The notes below the pieces were generated by a model that did no database searches, was not told the origin of the DNA, and saw nothing but the letters and a program-made list of their open reading frames with translations. The position numbers were made by a program, and so were the translations under genes. Shown here one piece after another: positions 1 to 5,292 of a DNA stretch of 5,292 nt; positions within the stretch are counted from its first letter, which is position 1, and every line of letters starts with the position of its first letter. The stretch is from Ramlibacter sp. (GTDB taxonomy: Bacteria > Pseudomonadota > Gammaproteobacteria > Burkholderiales > Burkholderiaceae_C), in contig JAMPXR010000211.1 of the NCBI GenBank assembly GCA_023701085.1, positions 1-5,292 of the forward strand. The letters run 5' to 3'.

Positions 1-28
1 CCGCCAGGTCGGAGGGCGTGCCCGCGCC

Positions 29-730
29 TCACCTCGCCCGGCCCTTCAGCACGGCTTCGGCCAGCGCGAAGTCGTCGGGGAAGGTGACCTTGAAGTTCTG
101 CGTCGCCCCGGGCACCAGCAGCGGGCGGTGCCCCAGGGCCTCGACCGCGGAAGCCTCGTCGGTGGCCTGCCCGCCCGCGCGTTCCAGTGCCTGCATCAGC
201 AGCCCGATGCGGAACATCTGCGGCGTCTGGGCCAGCCACTTGTCGTCCCGCTCCAGGGTCGCGGCCACGCGACCCCCCTCCTCGCGCTTGAGCGTGTCGG
301 AGAGTTTCTGCGCCAGCAAGCCGCCCACTTCATCGTGCGCGCAAGCGTCGATCAGCGAGTCGATCTGCTTGGGGGTGATCAGGCAGCGCGCGGCATCGTG
401 CACCAGCACCCAATCCTGGTGAGTGGCGCCGACCCGCGTGAGTTCGTACAGGCCGTTGGCGACGCTGGCCGCGCGCGTGGGCCCGCCGCAGGGGACCACC
501 AGCGCGGAGGTGGGATTGCGCTCGAAGAAGCCGTCGCCGGGGGCGACGACCACGAGCGTCCTGGCGATGCGCCGCACGGCGGCCAACGCCGCGAGGGTAT
601 GCCAGACCATGGGATGGCCGGCAATGCGCTCGTACTGCTTGGGGCCGTTCGTGCCGGCCCGGCTCCCCGTGCCCGCGCACGGGACCAGCGCGAAGAAACG
701 CGGACTGGATTTGCTTTCACTCGTTGACAT
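29..730 (-). CDS. ispD: 2-C-methyl-D-erythritol 4-phosphate cytidylyltransferase (IspD)
   Basis: Cytosolic enzyme of the MEP isoprenoid pathway that joins MEP and CTP to give CDP-ME and pyrophosphate. The 233-residue product has the family's usual length and is complete. The N-terminal CTP-binding loop reads PCAGTGSRAG...GPKQY (residues 17-33); R24 and K31 match the E. coli catalytic Arg20 and Lys27. GGPTRAASVANGL (82-94), VHDAAR (110-115), DTLKR (145-149), TPQMF (169-173), TDEASA (190-195) and NFKVTFPDD (212-220, with K214 matching E. coli Lys213) follow in the expected order. The ATG at 730 is the only reasonable start, because the next Met is residue 41, past the catalytic loop. A GGAG lies only 2 nt before it, too close for a normal ribosome site. 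It is divergent from mfd. ispF often follows ispD, but only 28 bases remain to the window edge and they contain no start codon. Confidence 0.97.
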   Translation of the reverse strand: MSTSESKSSPRFFALVPCAGTGSRAGTNGPKQYERIAGHPMVWHTLAALAAVRRIARTLVVVAPGDGFFERNPTSALVVPCGGPTRAASVANGLYELTRVGATHQDWVLVHDAARCLITPKQIDSLIDACAHDEVGGLLAQKLSDTLKREEGGRVAATLERDDKWLAQTPQMFRIGLLMQALERAGGQATDEASAVEALGHRPLLVPGATQNFKVTFPDDFALAEAVLKGRAR

Positions 731-795
731 GGCTCCATTCTAGAATCGGGCCCCACACCCCACCCTCTCCAGGCGCGGGGTGTTTTGCATTGTTT
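731..795. promoter_or_regulatory. Divergent ispD/mfd intergenic region with palindromic -10-like element
   Basis: This 65-bp gap separates two divergent starts. ATTCTAGAAT at 737-746 is a perfect 10-bp palindrome, so TAGAAT (5 of 6 matches to the sigma-70 -10 box TATAAT) is present on both strands. On the + strand (741-746) it would place an mfd transcript start near 753. On the - strand (742-737) it would place the ispD transcript start at about its ATG. No good -35 box is visible for either direction: TTCACT at 716-721 is a weak match with a long 19-bp spacer. The promoter call is inference. Confidence 0.3.
755..786 (+). promoter_or_regulatory. GC hairpin with short T run in the mfd leader
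   Basis: ACACCCC (755-761) is the exact reverse complement of GGGGTGT (777-783). This gives a possible 7-bp stem with a 15-nt loop, followed directly by TTT (784-786), ending 9 nt before the mfd ATG. The shape resembles a weak intrinsic terminator or attenuator. The T run is very short and the loop large, so it may simply be chance in GC-rich DNA. Confidence 0.2.
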
Positions 796-3700
796 ATGGA
801 TTTACCCAAACTTAGCCCCGGCAAACGGTACACCTTGCCGCGCCCGCCCGGCTCGGCCGACGCCTTGCTGATCGCCCGTGTGGCCGAGCGCGCCAAGGCG
901 GCACGGCAGCCCACCGCCATCGTCACGGCGGACGCGACCGACGCGCAGCGCCTGCTCGAGGAGATCGCGTTCTTCGCGCCGGGCCTGCGCTGCGCGCTGT
1001 TCCCCGACTGGGAGACGCTGCCCTACGACAGCTTTTCGCCTCACCAGGACCTGATCAGCGAACGTTTGGCCACGCTCTGGCGCATCTCGCAGGGCGAGGC
1101 CGATGTGGTCGTGGTGCCTGCCACCACGGTCCTGTACCGGCTCGCGCCGCCGAGCTTCCTGGCGGGCCACACCTTCCACTTCCAGGCCGGGCAAAAGCTG
1201 CAGGAGTCCAAGCTCAAGGCCCAGCTGACGCTGGCCGGCTACAGCCACGTCAACCAGGTCATCAGTCCCGGCGAATACGCGGTGCGCGGCGGACTGATCG
1301 ACCTGTTCCCCATGGGTTCGTCGGTCCCGTATCGCGTCGACCTGTTCGACGACGAGATCGATTCGATACGCACTTTCGACCCCGACAGCCAGCGCAGCCT
1401 CTACCCCGTGCCCGAGGTGCGGCTGCTGCCGGGCCGCGAATTCCCGATGGGCGACGAGGCCCGCGCCCGGTTCCGCGGCCGCTGGCGCGAACTGCTGGAG
1501 GGCGACCCGACCCGCAGCCGCATCTACAAGGACATAGGCAACGGCGTCGCCACGGCGGGCATCGAGTACTACCTGCCGCTGTTCTTCGACCACACCTCGA
1601 CGGTGTTCGACTACCTGGGCACGGGCGCGACCCTGGTGCTGCACGGCGACCTGGAACACGCCTTCGGGCAGTTCTGGCAGGACACGCGCGATCGCTACCG
1701 GCTGGTGCGCGGCGATCCGGAGCGGCCGGCGCTGCCCCCGGAAACCCTGTTCCTGAGCGCGGAGCAGTTCTATGGCCTGGCCAACGAGCATGCGCAGCTG
1801 GCGCTGCGCGCCATCGAAGGCGCCGCCTTCGCCGGGTTCGAGGCGCTGGCGCCCATGCAGGTCGTGCGCGGCGCCGAGGAACCGTTGGCCCGGTTCAAGG
1901 AGCATCTGCGCAACACGCAGCAGCGCGTGCTGCTGCTGGCCGAAAGCGACGGCCGCCGCGAGAGCCTGCTGGACTTCCTGCGGGCCAGCCACCTCGCGCC
2001 GCCGGTGTTCGACTCCCTGGCGCAATTCCAGGCCGGCCAGGAGCGGCTGGGCATCGCCACCGCCGCGCTGAGCACGGGCTTCGGCTGGCTGGACGAAGGG
2101 CTCGACCTGGTCACCGAAACCGAGCTGTTCGCGGCGGGCCCGGCCACGCGGCGGCGCAAGAAGCAGGAACAGGTCAGCGACGTCGAGGCGCTGATCAAGG
2201 ACCTGTCGGAACTGAACGTGGGCGACCCGGTGGTGCATGCGCAGCACGGCATCGGCCGCTACCGGGGCCTGGTCAACCTCGACCTGGGCCAGGGTGCCGA
2301 CGAGCATGGCGCGCCGCTGCTGCAGGAATTCCTGCACCTCGAATACGCGGACCAGGCCGCGCTCTACGTGCCGGTGAGCCAGTTGCACCAGATCAGCCGC
2401 TACACCGGGGTGTCGGCCGACGAGGCGCCGCTGCACAAGCTCGGCTCGGGGCAGTGGGAAAACGCCAAGCGCAAGGCTGCGGAGCAGGTGCGCGACACGG
2501 CCGCGGAGCTGCTGCACATCTATGCGCGGCGCGCAGCCCGGGAGGGCCACGCGTTCCGCTTCCCGGCGCAGGACTACGAAGCCTTCGCCAACGATTTCGG
2601 CTTCGAGGAAACCGCCGACCAGAACGCCGCGATCCACGCGGTGATCCAGGACATGGTCTCGCCCCGCCCCATGGACCGGCTGGTCTGCGGCGACGTGGGA
2701 TTCGGCAAGACCGAGGTCGCCTTGCGCGCGGCCTTCGTCGCCGTGTCCGGCGGCAAGCAGGTGGCCTTCCTGGCGCCGACCACGCTGCTGGCGGAACAGC
2801 ATTACCAGACCCTGGCGGACCGCTTCGCCAAATGGCCGGTGAAGATCGCCGAGGTGTCGCGTTTCCGTTCGGGCAAGGAGGTGTCCGCCTCGCTCAAGGG
2901 CCTGGCGGACGGCACGGTGGACATCGTCGTGGGCACCCACAAGCTGCTGGGCGAGGCCACGAAGTTCAAGAACCTGGGGCTGCTGATCATCGACGAGGAG
3001 CACCGCTTCGGCGTGCGCCACAAGGAGGCCATGAAGGCGATGCGCGCCGAGGTCGACGTGCTCACGCTGACCGCGACGCCGATCCCGCGCACGCTGGGCA
3101 TGGCGCTGGAAGGCCTGCGCGACCTGTCGGTGATCGCGACGGCGCCGCAGCGGCGGCTCGCGATCAAGACCTTCGTGCGCAACGAGGGCAACGGCGTGAT
3201 CCGCGAGGCGGTGCTGCGCGAGCTCAAGCGCGGCGGGCAGGTCTACTTCCTGCACAACGAGGTGGAGACCATCCAGAACCGGCGCGAGCGCCTGGAGCAG
3301 CTGCTGCCCGAAGCCCACATCGCCGTGGCGCACGGCCAGATGCCCGAGCGCGAGCTGGAGCGCGTCATGCGCGACTTCGTGGCACAGCGGCACAACGTGC
3401 TGCTGTGCTCCACCATCATCGAAACCGGCATCGACGTGCCCACCGCCAACACGATCGTCATCGCCCGGGCCGACAAGTTCGGGCTGGCGCAGCTGCACCA
3501 GCTGCGCGGGCGGGTCGGGCGCAGCCACCACCAGGCCTACGCCTACCTGATGGTGCCCGACACCGAGAGCCTGACGCGGCAGGCGGCGCAGCGGCTGGAC
3601 GCGATCCAGCAGATGGAGGAGCTGGGTTCCGGCTTCTACCTGGCGATGCACGACCTGGAAATCCGCGGCGCCGGCGAAGTGCTGGGCGAAAGCCAGAGCG

Positions 3701-4260
3701 GCAACATGCTGGAGGTCGGTTTCCAGCTCTATAACGAAATGCTGGCCGAAGCGGTGCGATCGCTCAAGGCGGGCAAGGAGCCGGACCTGCTGGCGCCGCT
3801 GGCCGTCACCACCGACATCAACCTGCACGCGCCCGCCTTGCTGCCCGACAGCTATTGCGGCGATGTGCACCTGCGGTTGTCCTTCTACAAGCGGCTGGCG
3901 ACGGCGCGCACGTCCGATCACATCGACGCGCTGATGGAAGAGCTCGTGGACCGCTTCGGCAAGCTGCCCGCCCAGGCGCAGACGCTGATCGACGTGCACC
4001 GCCTGCGCGTGCTGGCGCGGCCCTACGGGGTCACCAAGGTCGATGCCGCGCCGGGCGCGATCCACATCACCTTCCGGCCCAAGCCGCCGATCGATCCGAT
4101 GCGCATCATCGAGCTGGTGCAGAAGAATCGCCACATCAAGCTCGCCGGCAACGAGAAGCTGCGCGTCGAGCGCGCGCTGAAGGACCCCAAGGACCGCGCG
4201 CAAATGGTGCGCGACGTGTTGCGCTCACTCGGGCAGCCAGTGGTCGCAGAGCCGGCCTGA
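796..4260 (+). CDS. mfd: Transcription-repair coupling factor Mfd
   Basis: Cytosolic ATP-dependent DNA translocase that removes RNA polymerase stalled at lesions and recruits UvrA to start nucleotide excision repair. The 1154 residues match the family (E. coli 1148), with every domain present. The UvrB-like module includes FPDWETLPYD (69-78) and GEYAVRGGLIDLFP (from 159); R164, R180 and F184 align with E. coli UvrA-contact residues R165, R181 and F185. The CarD-like RNA polymerase interaction domain starts near LNVGDPVVHAQHGIGRY (473 on). The translocase has Walker A GDVGFGKT (632-639), DEEH (733-736), TATPIPRTL (759-767) and QLHQLRGRVGR (899-909), then the IRGAGE element (956-961). The C-terminal TRCF domain begins near 1007. 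The ATG at 796 was chosen because the in-frame extension to a TTG at 724 runs into ispD and has no family-like sequence. No clear Shine-Dalgarno precedes it; the start region is AT-rich. Confidence 0.98.
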   Translation: MDLPKLSPGKRYTLPRPPGSADALLIARVAERAKAARQPTAIVTADATDAQRLLEEIAFFAPGLRCALFPDWETLPYDSFSPHQDLISERLATLWRISQGEADVVVVPATTVLYRLAPPSFLAGHTFHFQAGQKLQESKLKAQLTLAGYSHVNQVISPGEYAVRGGLIDLFPMGSSVPYRVDLFDDEIDSIRTFDPDSQRSLYPVPEVRLLPGREFPMGDEARARFRGRWRELLEGDPTRSRIYKDIGNGVATAGIEYYLPLFFDHTSTVFDYLGTGATLVLHGDLEHAFGQFWQDTRDRYRLVRGDPERPALPPETLFLSAEQFYGLANEHAQLALRAIEGAAFAGFEALAPMQVVRGAEEPLARFKEHLRNTQQRVLLLAESDGRRESLLDFLRASHLAPPVFDSLAQFQAGQERLGIATAALSTGFGWLDEGLDLVTETELFAAGPATRRRKKQEQVSDVEALIKDLSELNVGDPVVHAQHGIGRYRGLVNLDLGQGADEHGAPLLQEFLHLEYADQAALYVPVSQLHQISRYTGVSADEAPLHKLGSGQWENAKRKAAEQVRDTAAELLHIYARRAAREGHAFRFPAQDYEAFANDFGFEETADQNAAIHAVIQDMVSPRPMDRLVCGDVGFGKTEVALRAAFVAVSGGKQVAFLAPTTLLAEQHYQTLADRFAKWPVKIAEVSRFRSGKEVSASLKGLADGTVDIVVGTHKLLGEATKFKNLGLLIIDEEHRFGVRHKEAMKAMRAEVDVLTLTATPIPRTLGMALEGLRDLSVIATAPQRRLAIKTFVRNEGNGVIREAVLRELKRGGQVYFLHNEVETIQNRRERLEQLLPEAHIAVAHGQMPERELERVMRDFVAQRHNVLLCSTIIETGIDVPTANTIVIARADKFGLAQLHQLRGRVGRSHHQAYAYLMVPDTESLTRQAAQRLDAIQQMEELGSGFYLAMHDLEIRGAGEVLGESQSGNMLEVGFQLYNEMLAEAVRSLKAGKEPDLLAPLAVTTDINLHAPALLPDSYCGDVHLRLSFYKRLATARTSDHIDALMEELVDRFGKLPAQAQTLIDVHRLRVLARPYGVTKVDAAPGAIHITFRPKPPIDPMRIIELVQKNRHIKLAGNEKLRVERALKDPKDRAQMVRDVLRSLGQPVVAEPA

Positions 4261-4278
4261 GGACGCCGGCGAGTCCTC
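4251..4278. terminator. Interleaved GC hairpins at the mfd/cytochrome convergent junction
   Basis: GCCGGC at 4251-4256 can pair with GCCGGC at 4265-4270 (8-nt loop). GAGGAC at 4259-4264 can pair with GTCCTC at 4273-4278 (8-nt loop). The two stems overlap, so they are alternatives or a compact pseudoknot. The mfd stop codon (4258-4260) lies in the loop of the first. There is no T tract on either strand, so this is not a classical intrinsic terminator. The position between converging genes is why a termination role is suggested. Confidence 0.3.
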
Positions 4279-4295
4279 GCGCGCTTGCGGCCGCG

Positions 4296-4682
4296 TCACT
4301 TGCGGCATTCCGGTCCGTCCGCCGCCTTGCGCAGGTAAGCGATCAGGTCGGCGCGGTCCCGCGCCTCGGGCACGCCGTCGTAAGTCATGGCCGTGCCGGG
4401 CACCGCCTTGAGCGGCCGCGCCAGGAAGCGGTCCAGCGTTTTCTCGTCCCAGGTCAGCCCCGACTTCTTCATCGCGGGCGAATACGCGAAGCCGGACACG
4501 CTGCCCGCCCGGCGCCCGATCAGGCCGCAGTGCCGCGGCCCGACGCGGTCCGTCGCCAGCGCGTGGCATGCCGCACAGCGGGCGTACAGCTGCTCGCCGC
4601 GCGCCGCATCCGGGACCGCTTCGCCGCGCGCGGCGGCCAGCGCCAGCGCCAGCGCCCACGCGGCGGCCGCCCCTACGTTCAT
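4296..4682 (-). CDS. Small exported class I-type mono-haem cytochrome c
   Basis: Predicted periplasmic electron carrier of 128 residues. A hydrophobic Ala/Leu stretch (residues 5-18) looks like a Sec signal, with possible cleavage near A18 or A22. Haem attachment is CAACH (36-40), with H40 as proximal ligand. M99 in VPGTAMTYDGV is the likely distal ligand, as in the usual VPGTKM motif. GPRHCGLIGRRAGSVSGFAYSPAM (48-71) matches the region that is GPNLHGLFGRKAGSVAGF in cytochrome c2 types. The C-terminal helix carries RADLIAYLRKA. Two extra cysteines, C52 and C126, are present. The ATG at 4682 is the first ATG; a TTG at 4739 would extend it 19 residues into the upstream gene. It lacks its own Shine-Dalgarno, and its ATG overlaps the upstream stop, so coupled translation is likely. 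The signal has no Arg/Lys in its n-region, which is odd. Partner and exact role are unknown. Confidence 0.93.
   Translation of the reverse strand: MNVGAAAAWALALALAAARGEAVPDAARGEQLYARCAACHALATDRVGPRHCGLIGRRAGSVSGFAYSPAMKKSGLTWDEKTLDRFLARPLKAVPGTAMTYDGVPEARDRADLIAYLRKAADGPECRK
4636..4656. repeat. Short tandem hexamer (CCAGCG) x3 in the cytochrome signal peptide
   Basis: Three perfect copies of CCAGCG lie at 4637-4654, with matching partial units at each side. On the coding (-) strand they encode the alternating Ala-Leu part of the signal-peptide hydrophobic core (about residues 10-16). Gain or loss of one unit would keep frame and change the core by two residues. Confidence 0.7.
4679..4682 (-). 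promoter_or_regulatory. ATGA stop/start overlap (translational coupling)
   Basis: The TGA of the ferritin-like gene (4681-4679) shares bases with the ATG of the cytochrome gene (4682-4680). No Shine-Dalgarno is visible in the 20 nt before this ATG. This arrangement normally means one mRNA and re-initiation by the ribosome that finished the upstream gene. It also fixes the cytochrome start. Confidence 0.75.
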
Positions 4683-5245
4683 GCCACGAAGGCGGACGGC
4701 ACCGGTGCTTCGCCCAGCGCCTGGCGCAGGATCGCCCAATGCATCGCCTCGTCGCCCAGGATGCTGGCCGCGGCCTTGGACAGGTCACGGTTGCCGAACA
4801 GCGGCACCGCGCCCAGGTACGCGCTGACGGCGCCCTGCTCCAGCTTGGCGGCGAACTTCAGCACATCGGCCTGCGAGGTAAGCTGTTCGGCCGGGAAGTT
4901 GTACTTCGCCTTGGCGGCGACGGGATTGCCACCCAGCTTGCTCACGGTCTTGGCCAGCACGTCGGCATGTTCCTTGTGGTGGCCCTGGAACGTCAGGGCC
5001 AGATCGAGCACGGGCTTTTGCAGCAATTTGCTTTCCGCCCCGAGCTGATAGGCGGCGATGGCCTCGAGCTCGGCACCCAGCGCCGTGTTCAGGATCTGGA
5101 TGTCGCCCGCAGCGCCCTGGGACTTGGCCGCCAGCACATCCTTGCCGGCCAGCAGCGCGACGGCGGCGCCAGACAACACGAGGCCGGATTGACCGAGGAA
5201 CAGCCGGCGCGCGGCGGCGGGATGGGGCATGGCAAGGAAGGACAT
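4679..5245 (-). CDS. Tat-exported ferritin-like four-helix protein (Ferritin_2-type)
   Basis: This 188-residue protein resembles the PF13668-type ferritin-like family, recognised from memory. The N-terminus has ARRLFLG (12-18), close to the Tat motif (S/T)RRxFLK, then a hydrophobic stretch (21-33) and VLAAK with likely cleavage after A39 or A40. Export in folded form to the periplasm is inferred. The rest fits a four-helix bundle: helix 1 with LGAELEAIAAY (E59, perhaps E61), helix 2 with FQGHHKEHADVL (H89, H90, E92, H93), helix 3 with LEQGAVSAYLGAV (E136) and helix 4 with ILGDEAMHWAILR (E166 and H169, an ExxH pair). These could bind a di-iron or other dimetal centre. The ATG at 5245 has an AGGAG 7 nt upstream, better than the ATG at 5230. 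The gene leads an operon with the cytochrome. The reaction is unknown: oxidase, peroxide defence or metal storage are all possible, and the last is least likely for a short exported form. Confidence 0.92.
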   Translation of the reverse strand: MSFLAMPHPAAARRLFLGQSGLVLSGAAVALLAGKDVLAAKSQGAAGDIQILNTALGAELEAIAAYQLGAESKLLQKPVLDLALTFQGHHKEHADVLAKTVSKLGGNPVAAKAKYNFPAEQLTSQADVLKFAAKLEQGAVSAYLGAVPLFGNRDLSKAAASILGDEAMHWAILRQALGEAPVPSAFVA

Positions 5246-5252
5246 GTGCTTT

Positions 5253-5257
5253 CTCCT
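5253..5257 (-). promoter_or_regulatory. Shine-Dalgarno site of the ferritin-like gene
   Basis: AGGAG on the - strand lies 7 nt before the ATG at 5245. It is the clearest ribosome site in the window, stronger than those of ispD, mfd or the cytochrome gene, and it decides the start in favour of 5245 over 5230. Confidence 0.8.
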
Positions 5258-5261
5258 GGTG

Positions 5262-5278
5262 GTTCGACATTTGCGAAC
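5262..5278. promoter_or_regulatory. Inverted repeat upstream of the ferritin-like gene
   Basis: GTTCG (5262-5266) and CGAAC (5274-5278) form a 5-bp inverted repeat around a 7-nt AT-richer centre, just upstream of the Shine-Dalgarno. It could be an operator or a leader hairpin. It does not match a regulator site that I recognise, and arms of 5 bp can occur by chance. The promoter itself is probably past the window edge. Confidence 0.25.
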
Positions 5279-5292
5279 ATTGGATGCAGCAC

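Noticed and set aside
724..746. TTGACA (724-729) plus TAGAAT (741-746) as a sigma-70 promoter for mfd
   Set aside because: TTGACA is a perfect -35 box, but the spacer is only 11 bp, far below the 16-18 bp needed.
724..795. N-terminal extension of Mfd from a TTG at 724
   Set aside because: It overlaps the ispD start, uses a rare start codon, and adds 24 residues unlike the family; MDLPKLSPGKRY at 796 is the natural N-terminus.
2454..3734. A 426-codon open frame on the + strand inside mfd
   Set aside because: It is out of frame with the well-supported mfd reading frame, and its Arg/Gly/Ala-rich translation is typical of a GC-rich shadow.
802..4203. A 1133-codon open frame antisense to mfd
   Set aside because: Its codons are exact reverse complements of mfd codons, so it stays open only because mfd uses no TTA, CTA or TCA between codon 3 (TTA, 802) and codon 1144 (TCA, 4225). 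High GC and codon bias explain this. Its translation is low-complexity, rich in Arg, Gln, His, Val and Leu, with no recognisable domain.
4284..4306. Direct repeat CTTGCGGC (4284-4291 and 4299-4306) and NotI-like palindrome GCGGCCGC (4287-4294)
   Set aside because: Short GC-rich words that occur by chance; one copy lies within the cytochrome coding region and there is no sign of an insertion end or attachment site.
4683..4739. Cytochrome start at TTG 4739
   Set aside because: It would overlap the ferritin-like gene by about 60 bp with no ribosome site evident; the ATGA overlap at 4682 is a far better start.
5089..5292. Open frame starting MLHPMFANVEPP on the - strand
   Set aside because: It is a shifted frame over the ferritin-like leader and signal peptide, without a ribosome site or recognisable content.

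Overview
This is a GC-rich (roughly two-thirds G+C) stretch of a proteobacterial chromosome. The IspD nucleotide-binding loop (PCAGTGSRAG...PKQY), the Mfd start MDLPKLSPGKRYTLPRPPGS and the near-total avoidance of A/T-ending codons suggest Burkholderiales, most likely a Comamonadaceae-type organism such as Ramlibacter or Variovorax. The lineage call is from memory of protein families and has not been searched.

The left two-thirds is housekeeping. ispD (MEP isoprenoid pathway) runs leftward from 730. mfd (transcription-repair coupling factor) runs rightward from 796 to 4260. They are head to head across a 65-bp gap that must hold both start regions, unless one of them is read from a distant promoter. 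The gap holds a perfect 10-bp palindrome containing TAGAAT on both strands, plus a GC hairpin in the mfd leader. The 28 bases left of ispD hold no gene start; ispF would be a usual neighbour beyond the edge.

The right third is a two-gene leftward operon converging on mfd. A Tat-exported ferritin-like four-helix protein (5245 to 4679) overlaps, by an ATGA tetranucleotide, a small exported mono-haem cytochrome c (4682 to 4296). Both products should be periplasmic, one carrying a probable metal site and the other a haem, so a redox partnership is plausible but unproven. The mfd/cytochrome junction is 35 bp and has two interleaved GC hairpins spanning the mfd stop codon.

No RNA genes, mobile elements, CRISPR arrays or pseudogenes were seen. 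The ferritin-like/cytochrome pair is the only part that might be an under-described system; ispD and mfd look ordinary and intact.
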